NCBI GenBank assembly: GCA_029216955.1
Contig: JANAVB010005597.1
Coordinates: 44,327,466 to 44,391,465 of the forward strand
Direction of reading: 5' to 3'
DNA from: Iris pallida
Lineage: Eukaryota; Streptophyta; Magnoliopsida; Asparagales; Iridaceae
DNA length: 64,000 bases
Each line of letters begins with the position of its first letter. Within the stretch, counting starts at the first letter, position 1. A model generated the notes under the pieces. That model did no database searches. It was given only the letters and a program-made list of their open reading frames with translations, and was not told the origin of the DNA. This document shows, piece after piece, positions 54,094-64,000 of the stretch. Made by a program: the position numbers and the translations under genes.

Positions 54094-56039
54094 TCAACAC
54101 CCGTGCGCATAAGATTCATATACATGAAAATCCTATGCGCGACAGCAAGCAAGTGTGATTTGTGTCCAAGTTTATCTCGAGGTGGCTCAGAGCGTTCCCG
54201 AAGTTCATCTTTAAACTTGCTGGTTTCTGGGAATAGACAGTCGATGGGAGAAATCTTACTTTGAGCAACGATGATCTTCATCACTCAGCAATGAGTTTTT
54301 CGTTGTGTTTTTCTAGTTCTAGAAAACTTGATCTTGTAAATGTTTTGTCTCGTTTTAGTAACTGCGATTGCGAAGAGAAGAACATGTTTTACTTTTCTTG
54401 TGTTTGTTCTTAACTTATTGTAGCAACTGCGATTGCAAAGAGTAGAACAAATTTTGCTTTCTTCGTGTCAGCTTGTAATCTGCTCGAAGGAGGCCCATGT
54501 AGGGAGCTCTGTTTGTTGCTTTAGGCGCATATGAATAGGGGTGAGCATCGGTTCGGTTCGGTTCAGACCGAACAGGTAAAAGTAAAACCGAACATGAACC
54601 GAACCGTTAAATTTGAAGACAGCACCGAACCGGAATGATTGTAAACCGAACCGAAATAAATCGGTTCGGTTTTTCGGTTCAGTCGGTTCATGGGCTTTCA
54701 TATAATGGGCCGGCCCATTACAATTTAACATTAAAATTATTCAGTCTCTCCAAAAAATAACAAAGGTAAATATAGTTTGAAACACAGGCTATCAGGCTTT
54801 CAGGTAAAAATAACAAAGTCCATCATCCCAAAAATGAAGTATCAGCCACTATCAGGCATTCAGGCTTTCATAATGAAAAGAATAACCATTATAATTTTTC
54901 TGATAGCACAGCAAGACAAGAAGAAAAAAAGGCAACAAGAAATGATAGTATCAGCAGCTACATCTCTATATAGCCCACTTTCTCAGATCCATCCCAAGAT
55001 TCGCAACTCAAACAGAAAAGTAAATATAGTTTGAAACACAAGCCTCTTTCAATGAGGAACTTCTACAGTTCTAGTAAATACTAATGTCTAAATGAACAAT
55101 GCAAAATTCTGAGGGGGGGGGGGGATGCTCCAGGTTCCTGTTGAGACTTGAGAGGGGGGGATGCTCCAGGCTCCAGCCATTTCCAGTTCCAAAAGGATGC
55201 TTCAAAATCCTCTTCAACTGACAGAACTGAGAGCTGCATCCTGCAAGCACCAAAAATAGAAGACAAGGAAAGAAAGTATAATATGGCTCAGATGGCTTAT
55301 TTATGCATCATTGACTGATAGTATGATGCCATGTAGTATCAAATACACACTTTCTCAAGCCGTAATCATCATTGCCACTTTCTAGTTTAATATGTTAGTA
55401 AAATTTTGAAGAAAAGCAATAAATAACTATTCACAAATGACTGCAGTTCATGCACAAATGGCTGCAACAATTGCCTCGCCACTAGCTGCATTGAATGCCA
55501 CGCCACTGCAAACAGAGAGCCTGTCATACACAAATGGCTGCAGTTCATGCACAAATGGAATATTACAAATACAAACAGAGTAGAAGCAGTAAACTAGAGA
55601 GCATATCATGCACACAAGTGACACACACAAGAGCAATCAGCATAGTAAATGGAATTACATACTGCTAGTAGCAGCAGTAAAGACTCTTTGACAATTGACA
55701 CTTGACAGTGTTGACACTGCTAGTAGAGCAATCAGCATAGGAAATGAAATTACATACTTCTTCGACTCCAAAATTAATAGAGTAAACTAAAGAGCATAAT
55801 TAGATTTTTCCACCAGAGTAATCAGTATCCAGCATATAGCGTAGCAGGCAAAATAACATTCCCACATAGTTGAAATAGAATATTACAGACATTTGATAAT
55901 TGACACTTGTTTCCAAGTAATCAAACCTCGCTTGTTGATGTTGACGCCACATTTAACCTACCCAAATCTAATCATAAGAAGAAAAAAATGAACAAGTTAA
56001 AACGCAACTACTACGAAATTGAAAAATGTAATACAAGTT

Positions 56040-58109
56040 ATAAAAATTAAATTACCCATTTCAAGTTTGTAGACGTCCTCAAAATCCTCTTCAACAATAG
56101 ACACAATGGGTCGATCCGAAGGCCCCCTAAACCAATCTTGACAACAAATAAGGGCATGAGCAATTTTGGAGTCAAAGAGCTCCTATAAACATCAAGGACA
56201 CCACCAACCGTACTAAAAGCCGACTCGGAAGCTACGGTAGATATGGGAACGGCCAAGACATCTCTAGCCATCTTTGAGATAATCGAAAAACGAGGAGAAT
56301 TAAGCTTCCACCATCCCAAAAGATTAAAATCATCACTTTCATCATCTTCATCATCCACGGTACTCTCATCTAGATAACAGTCAAGCTCTGATTTAGTATC
56401 ACCACCTCTTAATTCCATCTTATGCTTCTTGAATTGGACCTTCATAAACTTTTTCAATTGCAAGGATGCCACCGGCTGATTTTCACTAGGAGTTTGAACT
56501 CTATAACTAGAAGTGCCACCAACTTGAGAAGTGCTAATGTTTTTGTACTCATTAAACATAGAGTACGCAACGATTTTTACTTTTTTTTTCATGGAATCGC
56601 TCTTTTTTACACCATATAGTTGATCAAGAGCATACTCCACGTACTCCAACTTATGTCTTGGATCAAGAATTGGTGCAATAAATATAATTATATTCATCTT
56701 TTCGATATCCCCCAATACTTATCATACTTCTCCCTCATTTTATCGGCCATGGTAGCTAAGTCAAAGTCACTACTCTCTTTTGAAGTGCGCAATAGAATAT
56801 CAATTGATGTGATTTCATCAAAGAAGTTATTGTAAGTGACATACAAGGAACTGGAGATACGCTTTGTGAGTTCATAAAAGTGTTCAAGAAAAGTGCATAA
56901 TCTTCTTGCATTATACCAATCTTCATCAGTAGGACCCCCACCATGCTCCGCTAGCTCTATTTTGAACCATGGATCAATAGATGCAAATCTCTCAAAGGCA
57001 CTCTCAAACCTTTGAGCCGTGTCTAATACAAGAAATGTAGAATTTCAACGGGTGCTAACATCAAGACACAATAGCTTCTTGTTTTGTATCTTTTCGGCTT
57101 CAACACACTCCTTAAATTTCTGGAATCTACTAGGAGAGTGTCTCACATATCTTACTGTATTTCTAACACGAGATACGCTTGAAGACATCAACTTCAAACC
57201 GTCAACCACAACGAGATTTACAATATGAGCGATGCATCTCATATGTAAATACTTGCAATTAAGAATGCTATTTTCCCAATTTTGTATTTTCTTACTCAAA
57301 TAAGAAATAGCAACATCGTTAGAACTAGCATTATCAACTGTGATAGTAAATACCCTATCAATACCCCAATCAAGCAAACATGTCTCTACCGTTTTCCCGA
57401 TGGCCTCCCCTTTATGACTGGAAATTGGACAAAAATTTATAATTTTTTTCTTCAATTCCCAGTCATCATTTATGTAATGTACTGTAAGACACATGTAATT
57501 TATCTTCTGTAACGATGTCCATGAATCCGTAGTTAGACAAACCATTTGTTTAGACTCTCTCAAAAATGTTTTGAACTTACTCTTTTCAATAGAGTAAATA
57601 TCGAAACAATCTCGTGCCACGGTCCACCTCGATGGAATACGAAAGATTGGACACGCAACACTCATAAAGTTTCTAAACCCTTCACATTCAACCATCCGAA
57701 ACGGAAGTTCATCAATAATCACCATACGTGTCAAAGCTTTCCTGACTTCATCGTGATTAAATTTTCAACTAGTTATTATCTTATCCGTGCCCTTTGCATT
57801 TGGTTGCAAGTTTAGTATTGACTGAGTAGAGTCATGGTTTCTTGGATTCAAAGGACATGCAATCCAATGATTTTTTTACAGTGGTTGTCCCGTTTAATTT
57901 GCTATGACAATGATATTCTTTCTTATAGTGCTTGCAACTAGCTTTTGGACGACCTTCCGCATCCAAAAAACTATTAAAATCTATCCAAAACGCTGCCCCT
58001 TTTTTGGTAGACTTTCTAGTAACCCGAAGACTCGGATTAGAATTGAGATTGGCTCATTAGTGGCCTGAGAACTAACTGGTGGCTGAGGTGGATCACCTTC
58101 GTGCGACAT
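56040..58109 (-). pseudogene. hAT transposase (BED-finger, RICESLEEPER-like), degenerate
   Basis: Start candidate ATG at 58109 (MSHEGDPPQPP). After a frame change comes a BED-type finger (about 57895-57985): its first pair reads CKHY where CxxC is needed, so one zinc ligand is lost. The RNase H-like core is open from 57734 to 57045 (LTTDSWTSLQKINYM; ITVDNASSNDVA; HMRCIAHIVNLVV). The helical insertion continues to about 56716. The C-terminal dimerisation block is at 56716-56047 (WWKLNSPRFSIISKMARDVL; PISTVASESAFSTVGGVLD). A one-base loss in an A run near 56165 shifts the tail after SSLTPK. At least four frame breaks or stops; inactive. Product, when intact, cuts and joins hAT ends in the nucleus. 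Confidence 0.88.
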
Positions 58110-58609
58110 CTAAAAAAAAAAAAACTATGCTATCAAAATAGGAACTACAAATATGAAATTTCATAGAAATGTAGAAATACGCACATTGCACGAATATGAA
58201 GTTGTTGCCATTGATGGAAGTTACCTAACAAACATCACATAATTAAATTATAACCTGTCTAACCTTGACCTAACCCTAAACTGACATGTCCCTGTGCAGT
58301 GTGCACTAAACCCAGCAACATATTAACTAAGTATAAACCCAGCAACATATTAACCAAGTATAAACCTAGCTAAAATTATACTGTGCAAACTGCAACATAT
58401 TAACTAAGTATAAACCCAGCAACATATTAACTGAACTGACATGTCCCTGTGCAGTCTGCACTAAACCCAGTAACAATACAATTATGCAAGTATAACCCAA
58501 CACTGATTCATGGGTCTGCACATATTATGAAACTGTAAACTGATTTATAAAACTGCAATTATGCAAATAAAAAGGATCATGATATAAATACTCCCATCTT
58601 GAATACTGC

Positions 58610-58930
58610 AAACTAAAATTAGTTCTTCCCATCTTGAATACTGTAAACTGCAAATTATGCAAACTGCAAACTGCAAATTATGCAAACTGCACACTAAATT
58701 TAGTTATAATCCCATCTTGAATATTGCAAACTGCAAATTATGCAAACTGCAAACTAAATTTAGTTCTTCCTTCCTTAAATACTCCAATTTTATATCATTA
58801 TCTAACCAACTGTATAGAACAAAATTGTTATATATATTCAAGTTTAAAATGTTGCAAAATGCAAAATGCAAACTGCAAATATAACCCAACATATTATAAA
58901 ACTGCAAACTGCCAATATAATCCAACATTT
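58610..58930. repeat. Degenerate tandem repeat upstream of the hAT transposase
   Basis: Recurring GCAAACTGCAAATTATGCAA words with interspersed TTTAGTTCTTCC. It lies in the 5' leader region of the transposase. Confidence 0.7.
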
Positions 58931-59340
58931 TATTGCACATTGCTTTCTTTTTCCCTCAATTTTTTTCTGCATTGGCAAATTTTGGCAGCAAACATAGCAA
59001 GCAAACACATAATTAAATTTTGGCAGCTAACAGAGAGTATTTTTCTCTCTTTTCTTGCATTGGCAAATTTTGGCAGCAAACATAGCAAGCAACCCTGCAA
59101 CTTTTTCATATCAAAGACTCGGACCAATATTTCGAGAGACTGGTTAGAAAAAAATTAACTTACAGTGAGTTCAGACAGCACAGCAAGCCAGCAAGTGAGC
59201 AAGGGACCTGAACAATACGAAAAAATTAGGGAAAAATTTAATTTAATCAATAATTTACTGTAAAAAATTAATTACGAGAGAGAAAGTAAAAATTTACTGT
59301 AAAAAAAATAATTTACTGTAAAAATTGTTACTTTCCTACC

Positions 59341-59462
59341 AGATCTAGGTCAGATGAGTGACTTCCGGTCCCCTTTGAGAGATCTAGGTTAGATCTGAAA
59401 GATCTTGGTCGGATCTTTACAGATCTAGGTCCGATCTTTACAGATCTAGGTTAGATGTAGGT
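59341..59462. repeat. AGATCTAGGT repeat in the hAT right subterminal region
   Basis: Five or six copies of AGATCTAGGTYAGAT-like words in about 120 bp, next to a GA-rich leader (59500-59720). Such direct clusters near the transcription start can be transposase-binding or promoter repeats. Confidence 0.6.
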
Positions 59463-59969
59463 GAAATCGACCCTACAGGAGTCGGGAGAGGCAGCGGTGG
59501 TTGAGCAGTAGAGAGAGAGTGGCAGCGATGGAGACTGGAGAGTGACGAGAGTCTCGACGAGAGCAGGAAAGAGAGAGACTCAGAGAGCCGAGAGGGTTCT
59601 TCTCCACGAGAGCAGGAGAGAGAGAGAGGCTCATGAGAGAGAAATGAAGAGAGGGTTCTCGAAGTAAAGAAGCGACGGAGAGAAATGAAGCGGCAGGAGA
59701 GAGAAAGGAAGCGGCTGATGACTTTTATATTTAGGGTTTTTGGGAGGGGTATTTTAGTAATTTCCTAATTAAAAATAAAATAAATCGGTTTTCGGTTCGG
59801 GTCGGGAACCGTATTCCCAACCCGTAACCCGAACCGATCCCCGCTAATTTCCTTTACGTAAACCGATCCCCGACCCGTTTCGAAAAAAAACCGACCCGAA
59901 CACTCTAAACAGGTCGGGTCGGGTCGGTTTCGGTGGAAAAACCGAAATCTGCTCTCCCCTACATATGAA

Positions 59970-61550
59970 TTCTGCAGGGCATTTCATGCGCGCAAGTTCT
60001 ATGTGCAGCCTAGTTTGTGTTAGTGATCTCTACGGAATACTTATGAGCGCGAGTTCTCTGCACATTCACTGTATGCTCTAGTGATCTTGGCTAGGCCACT
60101 TCTAACGCTAAGTTCTCTGCGGGGCAGTTCATCTTCACACGATTGCTCTGTGTGGCCACTCTATGTACTAGAGTTCTCTGCAGGACATTTATGCGCGAGT
60201 TCTCTGTATGACCATCCTCTGTGCCTACTGATACTCTGCGCGGCATTTTCATGCGCACATAGTGATCAAGCGCCGAGAGTCTATGCGTACCAGTGTTAAT
60301 TGAAGGCCATTTTCATCTATTCGGAAGCAACATGATATCCATAGCTAATCGGGATTAACGACGGATCAAGGTCTAATTTGGCGTTGCTATAGCTCTGTAT
60401 TTTGTAGTGTCGGTCAGTTAATTCGTATTTTGGTAGTATGAACATATATATGCTTATTTCCTGAGCAATGGAACACCCACATACTATCCAAACTTTCACC
60501 CAATGTCAAGTTCTAACTGGAGAAGTAGCAAGGCCAGACAATATATTTTGAGAACTTGCCAACTAGTTTGTGAAAGAAAGTTCGAAGAAGAAGTTTTAGT
60601 AAAATCTCAGTGGAGGGAAGAATCGGTAGATGGGATATGTATTATCATATATTAGTGTATGTTTCTTTTATCCTCGTCTTTCTATTTTAGTGCTATACAT
60701 TATTTCGTAGTGATCCTATAACTGCATCAACTTCTTTGGTTTATGTTAAATTGTTTTAGTCAGACCAAGATTTTCCTTCAGGAGCTAGACTATTTGTAAC
60801 ATGTGGGCACTAATTGCCTTGCTGACATTGACTTGTGCCAAAATCTTCTGCATTCCTTTTGTTTTTTTCATTTTGTTATGACCATCTTTTATAGCCTAAT
60901 AAAGAAAAGAAAAAAGATAACATCATAGTTTCAGTTTCATTTATAAGATAGTTGTTGTGCTAATATGCCAATGATTTTCTCCATAGCATTATTAGGTTTT
61001 GGACCGAGAACGGACCAAACCAAATAAGAGATTCAGTTCGGTTTAAAAAAAAATCACTTCAGTTTCGATTTTAAAAATATTAAATTATTTTATTCTATTT
61101 CGATTTCGATCCAAAATTGAGAACCGAATAAGATTTATGCAATTATGTAAATAATCTCAATTTATGCATATTTTTATTATTAAAAATGTGTATTTTTTTT
61201 GTATATTTTGACAACAACAATTGTATGTATATGTTTTCAAGCTCAACTTTGATAATTTAACAATTAGTTCAATTTTTGGTCCGATTAATTTAAAATACAA
61301 CAATTGTATTATAAAAATTATTTTCTTAAATATAATTTTTTTACGATTCCAAATTTTTGTGGCTTATTAAACGATAAAAATAGTCAAACTGAACAAACCT
61401 AATAAACCTAATCGATTATCGGTTCGGTTCCGTTTGGACTCAATTATGCCTTCGGTTCAGTTTTGGTTTTGAATTTTTAAAATTTTGATTTATTCGATTT
61501 TTACTATTTTTATTTGGTTGAAACCTTATAAGCCGAATGCTTGCTCATCC
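59970..61550. other. Intergenic, with AT-rich hAT-like remnant
   Basis: 59970-60300 contains repeated GCGCGAGTTCTCTGC words. 60990-61551 is rich in CGGTTCGGTT-type words and ends TGCTCATCCTA, close to a hAT inverted end. No matching left end or 8-bp duplication was found, so at most it is a truncated non-autonomous element. No gene recognised. Confidence 0.35.
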
Positions 61551-64000
61551 TAGGACAGCAAAAAAGCGGGCCAATGTGCTTACTTCTAAAGTCGTTTCTT
61601 TTACTCGTATTGCATGCATGTTGGGCTCATTGATCTACCAAATAAATGAAAGAAATAATACGCTTCCGTGGTTCGATTCACGGATTTTCTGTCACCCAGC
61701 CGTGCTCTCATACTTATCCTCGGTAACCACAAGAACCACTAGAGTTCGGTAACAGCAGCTTTAGTTATTTGGACCGCAAGGGTTATATACAAGGTCCCCT
61801 CGGAAGAAGACGTAGGGGTTACTTCCATCCATATATGGTGGGGCTCTTGGGAGCGATATACAGTCTGTTTTTGGCCCGTAAAGCTTTTGATTATTGTGCT
61901 TTGCTTTGCTTATGATTAGGCCACGGAGAACTTTGTTGGCCAGGTTCTTGATTCATTCTCTGTATCTTATCTTTACAGCTAGAAAGTTGAATGATACCTG
62001 GAATCCGAAAGGTTATCATAACAGAACGATCACTGACGACTATGTACGGCTGTTTGGTCAAAGAGAAAGTGATCAAAAGAATAATAGAGGTAGCCGTAGC
62101 TCCCGTGTTAGATCGCTTTCTCATTGGGTGATAGATCTTTAGGAGATCTAGAGTTGACGATTCAATGGTGTATATATTATGGTCTCAACCTGACGTAACT
62201 GTAACTTGCATGGAATCCTAGTTCAAGCTTTCGGCATATCTTTGTTTGTATAGGTTGGCAATATCATTTACCAATTGGCAAATGATGATGAATGTACGTG
62301 TCCGCCCAATGACTGTCGACCACGCCTACGTGACAGCGGCCCATTGGAGCTTCCTTGCTAGCACCGAGGCCATCTCCCTTAAAATCTGGACAGAGGTCAA
62401 TGAGAGACCGTCACATGGACTGCTGGCCATTAGCAGTCATGCCAATGGCTGTCCAAGCTAGCAGCTTCCTGGCAGAAAACCTACTTGAGGACATTAATGC
62501 TCCCAGCTGAGGTCCACACAACTCGATTCACACGAGTTTGCTTGGGAATTGGGATTAATCACCGGTTGATAAATTATAAAAATATAGTCTCGTCGATCAA
62601 TTTGGAATTTGTTTGCATGTTTATGTACAGCACTTTAGGATATTACTAACTTTTGCTGTTTCCACTTTTGGAAGATATTATGGTGTAACATCCAATGTTG
62701 AGTGATTTTATGTTAGACATTCTAGAATTTGCAATATTTGTTGTGTAGAAAATCTCCAGCTTCCAATCCGTGTCGAAATTTTTGAACTAACAGACCATGG
62801 ATTGTTGCTTTAGATTTTTTGGACTTGAACTTGAAGGTTGTTATAAGCCATTACCGCATTTGCATAAAACTGTTGTTGTCAAGAGCAACGAACGACCTGC
62901 AATTGAACTTGGTGCAGCCATCAGTAGTTTCCGCAATAAATAACTGCTCCCTATCCTCCCATCACCCTCCCTGTTGTCTCACATTAATTAGAGTTTCATT
63001 TAATATGCTTTTCTTCTCTATATATCAAGTGGTAAGGTGATGCGATTCTTGGTCGCTCGGTGAGTTGAGTAGGAGAGACTAGAGAGTGAAATCCATCGTT
63101 TTCATTATTGATTAATATCATAGTTTGCAGTTTCAACCGATATCGATCCAATGCGGATGATATCAATACGTTTTGGCATGTCCCAATTCGATACTGACGG
63201 ATACAAATATTTGGGTCTCTTTTTCACTTAAGTCGGAAAAAATAAATTGAACAAAAAACCAATAAGTAAGAGTGCGAAAATATGTAGGGAATTTCTTATT
63301 ATATATCATATATAACCAATCGGTAAGGTGGACTACTATTTTATTTAATTCCAAAAATAATATAATAAATTTTAAAGTTATGCCTAAATATATAAGATTA
63401 TTTTTCTAAATATTTTTTTTTTTTGAAACAAAAGGATTTAATACTCGAATTCGAAACCGTTAATACTACCGATATCGTCAATCCGGTTACTTATAGGAAG
63501 GGTCCGATACCGATATTGATATTATAAACCTTGGTTGGTTAATATCTCATAGAAATCGTATGATGAGGTTGAAAATTATTTACGATGATACTGAAATCGC
63601 GTGAACTTATAAGTTCCGCTCACCTTGATGTGCAAATCAAACGTGCCTACATTTCTATCATATATTTTATCAATGTATCCAGAAAGAAGAAATGTTCAAT
63701 AGGGAGCTGCATATAGTGGCACCAGAGCTGGTGGCGTACTGACCATCTTGTTGGCACACGGAGCCTGAAACATCCAAATGAGGCACCAATGGATTCTCTA
63801 GTACCGTCCTTGGCTCTTTCTCCTTTATAGAATGAAGCTGGTCTGAGCCCAACGCATGTGAAGTGATAGGACTGCAGAAGAGGATCATCGATGTCTCCCT
63901 CTCCTCTGTTTCGGCCGGTAAAAGGAAAAAGAAAAGCAAGCAGTAGAGAGAGAAATAAAAGAACCGAATAGAGTGATGATGACCGATATCTTTCCCATAT
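61551..64000. other. Right end of window, no recognised gene
   Basis: Short ORFs occur (for example 82 codons at 61894-62142 on +, 89 at 63670-63939 on -) with no domain I recognise. The - strand one near the edge could be an exon of a gene continuing beyond the window, but splice sites cannot be judged. 61600-62150 has balanced base composition unlike the AT-rich surroundings and may be captured or organelle-derived DNA; this is unproven. Confidence 0.3.

Larger units (their letters stand above)
54536..59961 (-). mobile_element. hAT-superfamily DNA transposon, full ends, broken transposase
   Basis: Terminal inverted repeats TAGGGGTGAGCA (54536) and TGCTCTCCCCTA (ending 59961) differ at one base. 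The 8-bp duplication CATATGAA stands on both sides (54528-54535 and 59962-59969), diagnostic of hAT. Both subterminal regions are full of CGGTTCGG/CCGAACCG words (54550-54700 and 59780-59945), the usual transposase-binding layout. The 5426-bp element carries a BED-finger transposase on the - strand with several lesions. Confidence 0.93.

Noticed and set aside
53838..54284. 148-codon ORF on the - strand
   Set aside because: Includes the Ser-Leu repeat from the GA microsatellite and no recognisable domain.
60990..61551. Complete small hAT-type element
   Set aside because: The right end TGCTCATCCTA is suggestive, but no matching left end or 8-bp duplication could be found.

Overview
The window looks like nuclear DNA of a flowering plant, most likely a monocot. 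The one intact host gene (mitochondrial cysteine desulfurase, 20252-21589) is intronless and shows a strong 5' to 3' fall in GC and in C/G-ending codons, a pattern typical of commelinid monocots. Almost everything else is transposable elements of plant families: Tekay/Del-like Ty3/gypsy, hAT, Helitron and Tourist-like MITE. The species cannot be fixed from the sequence.

Layout. 1-16361: a Ty3/gypsy graveyard on the + strand. A long LTR (540-11659) appears to be a solo LTR with its own 5-bp target duplication. It is split by a complete small element E (3277-10655) that has 3.4-kb LTRs and only 516 bp inside. A second LTR of the D family lies at 13092-16361. 16362-19560: a probable Copia LTR, a 1.35-kb inverted-repeat (foldback) element and a GC-rich block with no recognised gene. 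19560-22040: NFS1 with upstream region, and a 146-bp tandem duplication downstream. 22856-23238: a Tourist-like MITE with TTA duplications. 23242-27023: nothing recognised.

27024-52021 is the centrepiece, a four-level nest on the - strand. A small non-autonomous Helitron, carrying a captured fragment of a pentatricopeptide-repeat (PPR) gene, has its two ends 25 kb apart. Inside the PPR fragment sits Ty3/gypsy element A (27265-51347, TSD GAAGA), with decayed gag-pol. Inside A's gag sits element B (33241-49302, TSD CGCTC), which has no coding capacity. Inside B sits element C (38270-46941, TSD GTTCC), with 3.5-kb LTRs and one intact gag-only ORF. Element boundaries, LTR pairs and target duplications can all be read directly. 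The order of insertion is therefore Helitron, A, B, C, and the LTR pairs look more alike by eye toward the inside.

54536-59961 is a complete-ended hAT element (TIR TAGGGGTGAGCA, 8-bp TSD CATATGAA) with a broken transposase. The remaining right end (59970-64000) holds no gene I can recognise.

How the parts relate: A encodes (in ruined form) the enzymes that its non-autonomous relatives lack. B shares A's LTR termini, tRNA-iMet primer site and the block before it, so it probably used A-type machinery. C and E form a second group with giant LTRs, little or no coding and a shared block just inside the 5' LTR. NFS1 is the only gene likely to serve the host cell.
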